The notes beneath the pieces were generated by a model. The model searched no databases and had not been told where the DNA came from. It saw only the letters and a list, made by a program, of their open reading frames with translations. This document shows, piece by piece, positions 35,464 to 43,841 of a DNA stretch of 64,000 bases. The translations under genes were made by a program, and so were the position numbers. Source of the stretch: Aquiluna borgnonia (GTDB lineage: Bacteria > Actinomycetota > Actinomycetes > Actinomycetales > Microbacteriaceae); the NCBI RefSeq assembly GCF_013283855.1, contig NZ_CP054056.1, positions 1,116,001 through 1,180,000 on the forward strand, in the 5' to 3' direction. Numbering within the stretch: position 1 is the stretch's first letter; each line of letters opens with the position of its first letter.

Positions 35464-37062
35464 TTGATAGCGGTTCAAGACCTAGAAATTCAAATTGGAG
35501 CCAGGACTTTGATGTCCGGCGTGAATTTTCGCGTTCAAAAGGGCGACAAGGTCGGCCTGGTGGGTCGAAACGGTGCTGGAAAAACCACCCTCACAAAGAT
35601 TTTGGCTGGAGACGGACAGCCCACTCTCGGAACCGTATCGGTGCACGGGCAAATCGGCTACCTGCCCCAGGATCCCCGCTCAAGTGACCCCAAAGAGCTT
35701 GTTAGGACCAGGATTCTCAATGCCAGAGGCCTGGGAGACATAGCGGAGCGCATGGCAAAGGCAACCGTAGACATGGCGAGCGAGGACCCCAGGGTTCACG
35801 AGGCTGCCATGAAGAAGTATGCGCGAGCGGAAGAAGAATTTAACTCGGCAGGTGGCTACGCGGCCGAGGCGGAGGCGGCCTCGATCGCCTACAACCTCGG
35901 CATTGGTGAGCAAACCCTCAGCCAAGAAATCGGCACCCTTTCTGGCGGCCAGCGCCGAAGAATTGAATTGGCCAGAATCCTGTTCTCAAACGCCCAGACG
36001 ATGCTGCTTGATGAGCCAACCAACCACCTCGATGCCGATCGCGTGGTTTGGCTGAGAAACTTCCTCAAGAACTACTCGGGCGGGCTAATTGTGATTAGCC
36101 ACGATGTTGACCTGGTTGAAGAGACCGTGAACCGAGTCTTTTACCTGGATGCCAATCGCCAGGTGATTGACATCTACAACATGGGGTGGAAGAACTACCT
36201 CAAACAGCGCGAAGCCGATGAGGAAAGACGCAAACGCGAACGCGCTGGAGCGGAGAAAAAGGCCGCCGTGCTGCAGCTTCAGGCTGCAAAGTTTGGGGCC
36301 AAGGCAACCAAGGCAGCTGCCGCTCACCAAATGCAGCGCAGAGCTGAAAAACTGCTAAGCGGTCTTGATGCTGTGAGAGAGCAAGACCGCGTTGCCAAAA
36401 TTAAGTTCCCAGACCCAGCCCCCTGCGGTAAGACGCCGCTGATGGCTTCAAATCTGAGCAAGAGCTACGGCTCACTAGAAATCTTCACGGCGGTTGACCT
36501 CGCGATTGACCGCGGCAGCAAGGTAGTGGTCATTGGCCTAAACGGCGCCGGTAAGACGACGCTGTTGCGGATGCTGGCGGGAGTGGACAAACCCGACACT
36601 GGAAACATTGAGCCCGGTCACGGCCTCAAAATTGGGTACTTTGCGCAGGAGCACGAGACTTTGGATGTCAACAAAACCGTATTGCAAAACATGCAGTATG
36701 CGGCACCTCAGCTCAACGACACCGACTGCCGAAAGGTTTTGGGTTCCTTCCTGTTCTCCGGGGATGATGTTTCAAAACCAGCCGGGGTGCTCTCGGGTGG
36801 CGAGAAGACCAGGCTTGCTCTTGCCGCTTTGGTGGTTTCCAGCGCAAACGTCTTGCTGCTCGATGAGCCCACAAACAACCTAGACCCAGCCTCTCGCGAA
36901 GAGATCCTCAGAGCACTCGCCACCTTCACCGGCGCCGTGGTTTTGGTGAGCCACGATGTTGGCGCCGTTGAGGCGCTAAACCCAGAGCGAGTTCTAATCC
37001 TCCCGGATGGGGTTGAAGATCACTGGAATCAGGGCTACGCGGACCTAATTTCGTTGAGCTAG
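35464..37062 (+). CDS. ABC-F family ATPase
   Basis: A 532-residue protein with two ABC cassettes and no membrane segment: Walker A GRNGAGKTT and GLNGAGKTT, signatures LSGGQRRR and LSGGEKTR, and DEPTNHLD / DEPTNNLD. The charged linker at about residues 245-320 (QREADEERRKRERAGAEKKA in part) is the P-site tRNA interaction motif region. Such proteins act on ribosomes. The frame is open to 35401, but TTG at 35464 gives the usual MIAVQDLEIQIGARTL start. Translation factor or antibiotic-protection role cannot be decided here. Confidence 0.9.
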   Translation: MIAVQDLEIQIGARTLMSGVNFRVQKGDKVGLVGRNGAGKTTLTKILAGDGQPTLGTVSVHGQIGYLPQDPRSSDPKELVRTRILNARGLGDIAERMAKATVDMASEDPRVHEAAMKKYARAEEEFNSAGGYAAEAEAASIAYNLGIGEQTLSQEIGTLSGGQRRRIELARILFSNAQTMLLDEPTNHLDADRVVWLRNFLKNYSGGLIVISHDVDLVEETVNRVFYLDANRQVIDIYNMGWKNYLKQREADEERRKRERAGAEKKAAVLQLQAAKFGAKATKAAAAHQMQRRAEKLLSGLDAVREQDRVAKIKFPDPAPCGKTPLMASNLSKSYGSLEIFTAVDLAIDRGSKVVVIGLNGAGKTTLLRMLAGVDKPDTGNIEPGHGLKIGYFAQEHETLDVNKTVLQNMQYAAPQLNDTDCRKVLGSFLFSGDDVSKPAGVLSGGEKTRLALAALVVSSANVLLLDEPTNNLDPASREEILRALATFTGAVVLVSHDVGAVEALNPERVLILPDGVEDHWNQGYADLISLS

Positions 37063-37069
37063 TTACCGT

Positions 37070-38302
37070 TTAGCCGAGAAGCGCCAGGGGGATAACGGCA
37101 ACTCCCGAGCTCATCCGCCAGGCCTCGGCACCCGTATTCACCACTGCCAAATCCAACACTCGATCACCCAGTAGATTCTTGAGCCACAGCAAGTGCTTGG
37201 TGTCTTTTTCGGTGACTCTTGAGCCTAATTTGGATTCGATTGCGAGAATTTTGCCATCGGGCCGCTGAAGTATGAAGTCAACTTCCGCCCGAGCGTCCCT
37301 AGTCCGCAGGTGAAAGAGTTTTGCCCCGGCAGTATCTGCCATAACCCGAAGACTCAGAGCAACCAGATGTTCGAAGAGTGCGCCGGTGAGATCGTGAGTT
37401 AGGGCGCCTTTTTCTGTGAAGTTGGTCAGTCGCGCAGCCAGTGCTGGATCTGCAAGGTAGCGCTTGGGTGAAACGGTTAGGCGCTGCAGGCTGGTGCCCT
37501 GGGGAAGCCAAGGTTCCAGCTCATCAATGATTCTCAACCTGGTCAGAGCGTCTAAATAATTACCCGTCGTTATCCGGCTAGGACTGGAATCACCAGCTGA
37601 AGCTGCATCGCGAATAGTATTCAGCGAAGCAGTACTGCCAGTCGAGGCAGCGTAAGCTGCAAGCCAGGAGCGCAAAGTTGCAGGCTTTCTAAGTGAAAGG
37701 CCGAAGTGGGGGATATCGACATCCACAAGTCGGTTTAGATAACCCTCGAGGGCCCTTTGTTGGTTTGACCTAGATAGCTGTCTGATGCCAGGAAACCCTG
37801 ACTGCACAATTTCCGAGATGTAGTCCTCGAGCAGAAAGTCACTGTTTCCTCGCGCCTCAAACTTGCCCTCGTCCATTGCCTGATCGAGGAAAATACTCGG
37901 GGTCGTAACGCCACGTTCCGGAAGGATCATGGGTCGCATCCGAATATCCGTAATGCGACCCGCTCCCGAATGAGTGGAACCGGAGGGCAAGGAGCCGGTG
38001 AGCAGAAACTGACCGCCAGAGGAATCCTCGTCTACCGCGCGCTTGATGGCATCCCAAACCGGCTCAACCCGGTGCCATTCATCGATCAGTACAGGTTTTT
38101 CTTGACCAGTGATCCAGCTGGGCTCTTCGGTTAGCCTTGCAGCGATGGCTGGAGTCTCAACCGCTACGACGGTTTTCACGCGCTGACTGGCAGTGCTGGT
38201 CTTGCCGACCCCTTTGGGGCCATCCAGCAGAATTGCGGGCAAGTCCGGCATTGCTTGGTCAAGGATGCGGTCAACGTAGCGTGTGACGTAGGTGGGGGCC
38301 AT
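37070..38302 (-). CDS. AAA-type ATPase with DUF4143 domain
   Basis: A 410-residue protein of the AAA_14/DUF4143 group. Walker A is GPKGVGKTS (about residues 27-35), Walker B PVLIDEW, sensor-like LLTGSLPSG; the C-terminal half carries the nuclease-like segment EVDFILQRPDGKILAIESKLG (in part) typical of DUF4143. Function of the family is unknown; members are often laterally moved and sometimes linked to stress or defence. There is no Shine-Dalgarno sequence; an extended -10 lies five bases before the ATG, so the transcript is probably leaderless. Two 13-base near-repeats overlap that promoter. Confidence 0.88.
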   Translation of the reverse strand: MAPTYVTRYVDRILDQAMPDLPAILLDGPKGVGKTSTASQRVKTVVAVETPAIAARLTEEPSWITGQEKPVLIDEWHRVEPVWDAIKRAVDEDSSGGQFLLTGSLPSGSTHSGAGRITDIRMRPMILPERGVTTPSIFLDQAMDEGKFEARGNSDFLLEDYISEIVQSGFPGIRQLSRSNQQRALEGYLNRLVDVDIPHFGLSLRKPATLRSWLAAYAASTGSTASLNTIRDAASAGDSSPSRITTGNYLDALTRLRIIDELEPWLPQGTSLQRLTVSPKRYLADPALAARLTNFTEKGALTHDLTGALFEHLVALSLRVMADTAGAKLFHLRTRDARAEVDFILQRPDGKILAIESKLGSRVTEKDTKHLLWLKNLLGDRVLDLAVVNTGAEAWRMSSGVAVIPLALLG

Positions 38303-38307
38303 GACTA

Positions 38308-38316
38308 ATTATACCA
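38308..38316 (-). promoter_or_regulatory. Extended -10 promoter for DUF4143 gene
   Basis: The minus strand reads TGGTATAAT, a TGn extended -10 with a perfect TATAAT. Its end is five bases from the ATG at 38302, so transcription should begin at or next to the start codon. No good -35 is seen. Confidence 0.6.
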
Positions 38317-38345
38317 TTTGCACTCTTTTTACTATACTTTTTGCA
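38310..38345. repeat. Direct repeat over DUF4143 promoter
   Basis: TATACCATTTGCA (38310-38322) and TATACTTTTTGCA (38333-38345) match at 11 of 13 positions and are spaced 23 bases apart, close to two helical turns. The first copy overlaps the -10. This is a candidate pair of repressor half-sites. Confidence 0.5.
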
Positions 38346-38405
38346 CAGCTTCAAGTATCCGTTTCGCACAACCTGCGCTGACTAGATGCACCAACTTATT
38401 TGGGT

Positions 38406-41400
38406 TTAGCCCGCCAAAACTTTCCGGATTCGCTGAACCGAAACCGGTTCGCTTGTCCCGAGCGTTTGAGCGAACAGGCTGACCCTGAGTTCCTCCAGTA
38501 GCCATCTGGCTCTAACAATCTCTGCGCTGGCATGGCTTGGGAGTGGAAGTCTTCCTCCGGCTGACTCATAAGCCTGAAGGGCTTGGTTGAGTTCTGCCTG
38601 GGCAAGTCGGTCCTTGTTCGGATTTTCTTGAAGTTTGTTGACCCTCACCTCAATCGCCCTGAGGTAAACCGGGAGTCTTGGAAGTCTTGACAGACCGGTT
38701 GCGCTGACAAAATTGCCGCCGAGCAGCTGTTCGATGTGCTGTTTCTCAGCAGAGAGCTCCGATAAAAAGTCAATGGCCTTGGCTGAAGAAATTGCCCGCA
38801 GCGCATCCCGATTAGCGTTTGAGATTTTGGCGCAGCTGGACACCGTATCGAAGCAAACCTCCAGCACCTTGGCCTGGACAGAATCGCGAATGGATTCAAA
38901 GTCTGCTCGATTGAAGATCAAGCCTTCGGAGTTCTTGAGCTCTATCTCGCTGAGTGCCAGAGCAACGATCACGTCCTCAACAAACTTGCCAAAGCTCTGG
39001 TAGGAGAGAGCAGAGATGGCCAACTTCTCCTCTGGCTTCAGGTGCGACTCAACATACTTAGCCGGGTTTGGGATTTCACGCTTGACCAGCTCAGCAACGG
39101 CAAAGCGATGCTGGCGAATTTGCTCATCCTTTGAGGACTGAACCACCAGGTCAACCTTGCTCCCGCGCAGCACAAGGGAAGGGTAGGCATTGACAGTGTT
39201 ATTGCCAGATGTGGTGGTCAAGACCTCGGGGAGCTTTTCAAAATCCCAGCCCGGCAAATCTTGTCTTTCGAGTTCGACATGGAGCTTGGTGGCCACCTTC
39301 GCCACCTCGACTCGGCCCTGCTCCCGAAAGCGCTGCTGCAGTTCAGCCAATGAGAGCGAGCTAGCAAGCTGCTTTCCTTTTTGGTCGATAACCGAGTAGG
39401 TCATTCGCAGCGCAGGTGGAAGCTTCTCGAAATCAAAATCAGTCCCCTGAACCCTGGCTCCAATTTGAGCCTGTAGGTCAGCTGCCAGTCTTTCAACAAG
39501 AGACCCCGAGGGCTGCTCGGGAAGCTCCGCCAACAGCTTCTTGGCCCAGTCGGTGGCTGGAACGGCATTCCTACGAATCGCCTTTGGAAGTGAGCGAAGC
39601 AATTCGGTAACCAACTCTAGACGCATTCCAGGAACCAGCCAGTCAAATTCAGCTGCTTCAAGGCTCGGCAGCACTGCAACCGGGATTGAGATGTTGACTC
39701 CATCCTCAATCTCTCCGGGGGCGAAGCGATACTGCAGTTCAAACTGATGTCCCGAGGTTATCCAGCTGCCGGGAAACTCATTTTCATCGGGTGCCTCAAT
39801 GGAAACCTCCTTGAGGTTGGCCCGGGTCATGTTCAAAAGCTGCGGTTTTTCCAACTTGGCCTTGCGCCACCAGCCCTCAAAGCTTCGGGTGGAAAACACA
39901 TCGAGCGGCACTCGGTTATTGAAGAATCTGAACTGGTCTTCCTCATCGGGGATCAGGTCTGGCCTTCGAGCCCGTTCGGCCTCCGATTCAAGCTGCTCGA
40001 GCAGTTTTCGGTTCTCGCGTTCGAAGCCCTGCTTGGAATCCCATTCGCCCGCCACCAGGGCATGCCGGATAAAAAGTTCTCGGGCGTGAAGAGCATCGTG
40101 CCTGGAGTATTGAACCTTCCTTGCCGCAACCAGGGTCAAACCAAAAATAGTGACCCGCTCGGTTGCGATCGCAGCCCCCTGAGATTTCTCCCAGTGCGGG
40201 TCTGAGATTGATCGGTTGCATAGCTCAGCCGCAAGGCTTTCCACCCATGCCGGGTCAATGCTGGCGTTCATTCGTGCAAACAGCTGGGAGGTCTCAACCA
40301 GCTCAGCGCTCATGATGGCAGCCGGTGGTTTTTTAGCGAGCGCCGAACCTGGGAAGACAAAAAAACGTTTGCCGTTGGCCCCCAGGTATTCGCGCGAAGG
40401 CCTAGCTCGCTGCGGCTTACCGTTCACAAATGTGGGCTTCGGATCAACTCTCAAACCAATCTGGCTGATTAGCCCGGAAAGAATGGACTTGTGTATTCCC
40501 TCAGGATTCACCCGCTTGGGACCAATGCTCAAACCCAGCGGCTTGATAACCGACGAAAGCTGTCGCACCAAATCTTGCCACTCCCTAATTCTCAAAAAAT
40601 TCAGGTGTTCGGAGCGGCAGAGTCTTCTAAAAGCGGAGCCAGATAGCTGTTGCTGCTGATCCTCGAGGTAGTTCCAAAGATTCACCAGGGTCAAAAAATC
40701 ACTGCCGGAATCGGTGAATCGGGAATGCAGCAGATCTGCCCGTTCCCGGTTTTCAACCGGGCGCTCCCTGGGGTCTTGAATGGTTAGACCTGCGGTAACA
40801 ATCAACACCTCTCGGGTGATGCCGTGCTGCCTGGACTCCAGGAGCATGCGAGCGAAGCGCGGTTCAATCGGTAGCCGGGCAATCTGCTGGCCAAGCGGGG
40901 TTAGCGAAATCTCACTCTCAGTTGCTTTGATGGCCCCAAGTTCCAGCAGGAGTCCCCTGCCGTCCTTGACCCCCTTGGCATCGGGGGGTTGCAGGAAAGG
41001 GAACTTAGCGAGGTCACCAAGTCCCAAGTTCGCCGCCTGGAGGATGACGGCCGCCAGGTTGGTTCTGAGGATTTCGGGGTCGGTGAACTCCGGCCTTGCC
41101 TTGAAATCCTCTTCGGAGTAGAGCCTGATCACCGTGCCGGGTGAGGTTCGGCCGGCTCGACCAGCACGCTGATTCGCGCTTGCCTGGCTGATTGCCTCAA
41201 TCGGAAGTCGTTGAACCTTAAGCCTTGTGGAGTAGCGGGAGATTCTTGCCGTTCCAGCATCAATCACGTATTTGATGTTTGGGATGGTCAGCGATGTTTC
41301 GGCAACGTTGGTGGCCAGAATAATCCTTCGCTTTACGCCGGGCTTGCTCCGCTGATCGAACACTCTGTGCTGTTCGCTCGCGCTCAACCTTCCATAAAGC

Positions 41401-42212
41401 GGCAAAACTTCAAGCTGCTTCATCAGCGCACCAGAAACCGAGGCTCCGGTGATCACCTCTTGGGCATCCCTAATCTCAGACTCACCAGACAGGAAAACCA
41501 GTACGTCGCCGTCCGGTTCGGCTTGCAGTTCACGAAGTGCCGAAACCACCGCGTCTATGTAATCATCGGCCGTGGTTTCCTGATCCGGGTCGGAAGCCTC
41601 CTGCCGCTCTTGATTCACCGGACGGTAGCGAATCTCAATGGGAAAGGTTCGCCCCGAAACCTCGATGATTGGCGCGTTATCGAAGTGCCGGCTAAAGGAT
41701 TCCGGGTCAATGGTTGCCGAGGTAATGATGAGTTTGAGGTCCGGGCGCCTGGGAAGCAGCTGCTTGAGATACCCGAGCAGGAAGTCGATGTTCAGGCTGC
41801 GCTCGTGAGCCTCGTCAATAATGATGGTGTCGTACTGCTTCAGGTCGCGATCAAATTGCATGGCGTTGAGCAAAATGCCGTCAGTCATCACCTTGACGCG
41901 AGTTCTTTTTGAAGAGGTATCGGTGAAGCGGACCTGGTAGCCGACTTCTTGGCCTAGCTCTACCTTCAGCTCCTCAGCGATGCGCTCTGCGACCGATCTG
42001 GCAGCGATTCGCCTTGGCTGAGTGTGAGCAATTGAAGTTCTTCCAAGCTCCAAGCACATCTTGGGAATCTGAGTTGTCTTGCCCGAGCCGGTGGCTCCAG
42101 CCACCACAACCACCTGATGTTTTTTGATTGCCTCGGTGATTTCTGCCCGAAGCATTGAGACCGGAAGTTCGTCCGGGTAGGTGATTGGCAATGCCAAACC
42201 TTCAGTCTTCAC
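38406..42212 (-). CDS. hrpA: ATP-dependent RNA helicase HrpA
   Basis: A 1268-residue DEAH-box helicase. Walker A GATGSGKTT is at residues 39-47, then IIIDEAHERS, the SATI motif and QRAGRAGRTSPG (motif VI), followed by the OB-fold region and a long C-terminal DUF3418-type domain, as in bacterial HrpA (about 1300 residues). It processes or remodels RNA, including stalled ribosomes in recent work on the family. GTG start with AGGAG five bases ahead. Divergent from the actinorhodopsin gene; the DUF4143 gene follows after 103 bases with its own promoter. Confidence 0.96.
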   Translation of the reverse strand: MKTEGLALPITYPDELPVSMLRAEITEAIKKHQVVVVAGATGSGKTTQIPKMCLELGRTSIAHTQPRRIAARSVAERIAEELKVELGQEVGYQVRFTDTSSKRTRVKVMTDGILLNAMQFDRDLKQYDTIIIDEAHERSLNIDFLLGYLKQLLPRRPDLKLIITSATIDPESFSRHFDNAPIIEVSGRTFPIEIRYRPVNQERQEASDPDQETTADDYIDAVVSALRELQAEPDGDVLVFLSGESEIRDAQEVITGASVSGALMKQLEVLPLYGRLSASEQHRVFDQRSKPGVKRRIILATNVAETSLTIPNIKYVIDAGTARISRYSTRLKVQRLPIEAISQASANQRAGRAGRTSPGTVIRLYSEEDFKARPEFTDPEILRTNLAAVILQAANLGLGDLAKFPFLQPPDAKGVKDGRGLLLELGAIKATESEISLTPLGQQIARLPIEPRFARMLLESRQHGITREVLIVTAGLTIQDPRERPVENRERADLLHSRFTDSGSDFLTLVNLWNYLEDQQQQLSGSAFRRLCRSEHLNFLRIREWQDLVRQLSSVIKPLGLSIGPKRVNPEGIHKSILSGLISQIGLRVDPKPTFVNGKPQRARPSREYLGANGKRFFVFPGSALAKKPPAAIMSAELVETSQLFARMNASIDPAWVESLAAELCNRSISDPHWEKSQGAAIATERVTIFGLTLVAARKVQYSRHDALHARELFIRHALVAGEWDSKQGFERENRKLLEQLESEAERARRPDLIPDEEDQFRFFNNRVPLDVFSTRSFEGWWRKAKLEKPQLLNMTRANLKEVSIEAPDENEFPGSWITSGHQFELQYRFAPGEIEDGVNISIPVAVLPSLEAAEFDWLVPGMRLELVTELLRSLPKAIRRNAVPATDWAKKLLAELPEQPSGSLVERLAADLQAQIGARVQGTDFDFEKLPPALRMTYSVIDQKGKQLASSLSLAELQQRFREQGRVEVAKVATKLHVELERQDLPGWDFEKLPEVLTTTSGNNTVNAYPSLVLRGSKVDLVVQSSKDEQIRQHRFAVAELVKREIPNPAKYVESHLKPEEKLAISALSYQSFGKFVEDVIVALALSEIELKNSEGLIFNRADFESIRDSVQAKVLEVCFDTVSSCAKISNANRDALRAISSAKAIDFLSELSAEKQHIEQLLGGNFVSATGLSRLPRLPVYLRAIEVRVNKLQENPNKDRLAQAELNQALQAYESAGGRLPLPSHASAEIVRARWLLEELRVSLFAQTLGTSEPVSVQRIRKVLAG

Positions 42213-42419
42213 ACCGGCTCCTGTCCCTAGCTAGCAGGTTAGCAAGTCGAACTGGCCAAAATGATGTGATGGAAACGTTATAAGTTTGGGAATTACCTAC
42301 CCCTGCAGCTGTTAAAACCCTGTGAGTCGCGCAAAGTAGCCGATTCGCTGGGCCCACAAGCCCGACGAGTGGACTTCTGACTAACAAGATCAAAGTCATC
42401 GAAAGGACTTTCGAAAAAG

Positions 42420-43193
42420 ATGAATTCAGTAATCAGTGAGGGTGGATACAGCCTCGTATTTAACATGCTGTCGATGGGAATCGCAGCCATGTTGTTCACC
42501 ACCATTTTCCTATTCATGGCCAAGGACCGCGTCCTGCCTCGCTACCGCATGGCGGTAATGATCTCGGCAACCGTTACCGGTATCGCCGCGTATCACTACT
42601 TCCGTATGTTCGAGAGCTTCGAGCACGCTTACGGTCCAGACGCCATTGAAGGCTATGTCTACAACGTGGGTTACCGCTACGTGGACTGGTTCCTAACCGT
42701 GCCACTGCTGTTGGTTGAGACCGTTGCTGTTCTAGGTCTAGCCCGCGCAATGCAGACCTCCCTGCTAGTTCGCCTCGTGCCAGCAGCAGCGCTAATGATC
42801 GGCCTGGGCTACCCAGGTGACGCTCAGCTAGACATCATGGGCATTCCACCATCTGTCTGGGGTCTACTCTCCACCATTCCTTTCCTATACATCCTGTATG
42901 TACTGTTCGTAGAGCTAGGCAAGAGCCTGGAGCGTCAGTCCGCAGCTGTACAGCGCAAGGTGAAGGAACTACGCCTACTATTGCTCGCTACCTGGGGTGT
43001 CTACCCAATCGCCTTCATCGCAAACATGAACGCGGTAGGTTTCGAGGAGTCCAGCTTCGTTCTGCGTGAGACCGGTTACACCATTGCCGACATCTTGGCT
43101 AAGTGTCTATTCGGCCTCGTTATCTTCACCATCGCTCGCATCAAGAGCATGGAAGACGACGCAGAGTTCGCAAAGCACGAAGTTCGCGACTAG
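42420..43193 (+). CDS. actR: Actinorhodopsin, light-driven proton pump
   Basis: A 257-residue, seven-helix microbial rhodopsin. Helix C reads YRYVDWFLTVPLLLVE, giving Asp89 (acceptor), Thr93 and Glu100 (donor), the DTE set of outward proton pumps. Leu97 is at the proteorhodopsin-105 tuning site, so green absorption is expected. His59 matches the His that pairs with the acceptor, and Lys228 (ADILAKCLF) binds retinal. A glycine in VWGLLSTIPF (Gly148) could form the fenestration for a carotenoid antenna. GAAAGGAC precedes the ATG. No carotenoid or retinal genes lie in the window. The 207 bases upstream show no convincing promoter. Confidence 0.97.
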   Translation: MNSVISEGGYSLVFNMLSMGIAAMLFTTIFLFMAKDRVLPRYRMAVMISATVTGIAAYHYFRMFESFEHAYGPDAIEGYVYNVGYRYVDWFLTVPLLLVETVAVLGLARAMQTSLLVRLVPAAALMIGLGYPGDAQLDIMGIPPSVWGLLSTIPFLYILYVLFVELGKSLERQSAAVQRKVKELRLLLLATWGVYPIAFIANMNAVGFEESSFVLRETGYTIADILAKCLFGLVIFTIARIKSMEDDAEFAKHEVRD

Positions 43194-43208
43194 GACGGAG
43201 AGAGCCTG

Positions 43209-43316
43209 ATGAAGAAGATTGATTGGGAGCTCGTGCAGTCCATTGTGCTTGTCGGCATGCTTCCAGCAATGCTGATCATCGGAGCACTTTTCCCTAGTTT
43301 GTTCGCAACTTACTAG
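43209..43316 (+). CDS. 35-residue single-helix membrane peptide behind actinorhodopsin
   Basis: ATG at 43209, 15 bases after the actR stop, opens a 35-codon frame ending at TAG 43314-43316. GGAG lies 8-11 bases ahead of the start (ACGGAGAGAGCCTG). The product begins MKKIDWELVQ and continues with one strongly hydrophobic helix (about residues 11-33, containing a Pro and two Gly) before ending in TY. The actR terminator lies 13 bases after the stop, so the gene would share the rhodopsin transcript. I do not recognise a family. A partner or assembly factor of the pump is conceivable, but this is inference. Confidence 0.65.
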   Translation: MKKIDWELVQSIVLVGMLPAMLIIGALFPSLFATY

Positions 43317-43329
43317 CAAAGCTAAAAAG

Positions 43330-43363
43330 AAACCGGGTCGAGAAATCGACCCGGTTTTTCTTT
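43330..43363. terminator. Bidirectional intrinsic terminator
   Basis: A 12-bp perfect stem (AAACCGGGTCGA with TCGACCCGGTTT, 43330-43357) closes a GAAA loop and is followed by TTCTTT. The minus strand has TTTCTTTTT after the stem. It therefore can end both the actR transcript and the convergent DUF3817 gene, whose stop codon overlaps the T-run. Confidence 0.9.
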
Positions 43364-43826
43364 AATCAAACCACTCGGTGGGTGGTCCAAGAAACAGCAG
43401 AAACGCAAAGATGCCGGGGATTAGAACCACCAGAATCACCAGTAGCACAAGCGGCCGGGCGATGAACCAGCGAAACACGGTGTCGATAAAGCTGGCATCC
43501 CTGAGGTCTGAACCTCGCTCGGTTCGCCAAGGTCCTTCGAGGGCGGCTTGACGCTCGAGACTGCGCTCAAATGGAATCGTTGCAAAGGGAATGATTGCGA
43601 GGAAAACCGCCAAGAGTAACTTTCCAAATCCAAAGCGCTGGTTCATTCCCACTAGCACAGCGGTGACCGCATAACCCAAAAACACCGCGCCGTGGATTGA
43701 GCCCGCCACCGTGACGATGTGGGGAATTGGATCCCCGAACGCCCTGATCACAAGGGCTGTGATCAGAAGCGTCCAGGTGATTGCCTCACTTTTTGCGAAA
43801 AGAGTGAATAATTTTTTGGGGGTCAT
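43362..43826 (-). CDS. DUF3817-family integral membrane protein
   Basis: A 154-residue membrane protein with about four hydrophobic helices. GSIHGAVFLGYA and AIIPFATIPFERSLERQAA are typical of DUF3817, a common actinobacterial family of unknown function. Its stop codon overlaps the T-run of the shared terminator with actR. It follows the DUF-free 15-base gap after nothing on its own strand except the aminotransferase further downstream (43842 ends before it begins), so it is the last gene of that minus-strand set. Confidence 0.85.
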   Translation of the reverse strand: MTPKKLFTLFAKSEAITWTLLITALVIRAFGDPIPHIVTVAGSIHGAVFLGYAVTAVLVGMNQRFGFGKLLLAVFLAIIPFATIPFERSLERQAALEGPWRTERGSDLRDASFIDTVFRWFIARPLVLLVILVVLIPGIFAFLLFLGPPTEWFD

Positions 43827-43841
43827 CTGTTCTCCTATGTT

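Noticed and set aside
41211-41912. Long plus-strand open frame (233 codons) inside hrpA
   Set aside because: It lies wholly antisense to a well-conserved helicase, has no ribosome binding site or recognisable domain, and is explained by hrpA codon bias.
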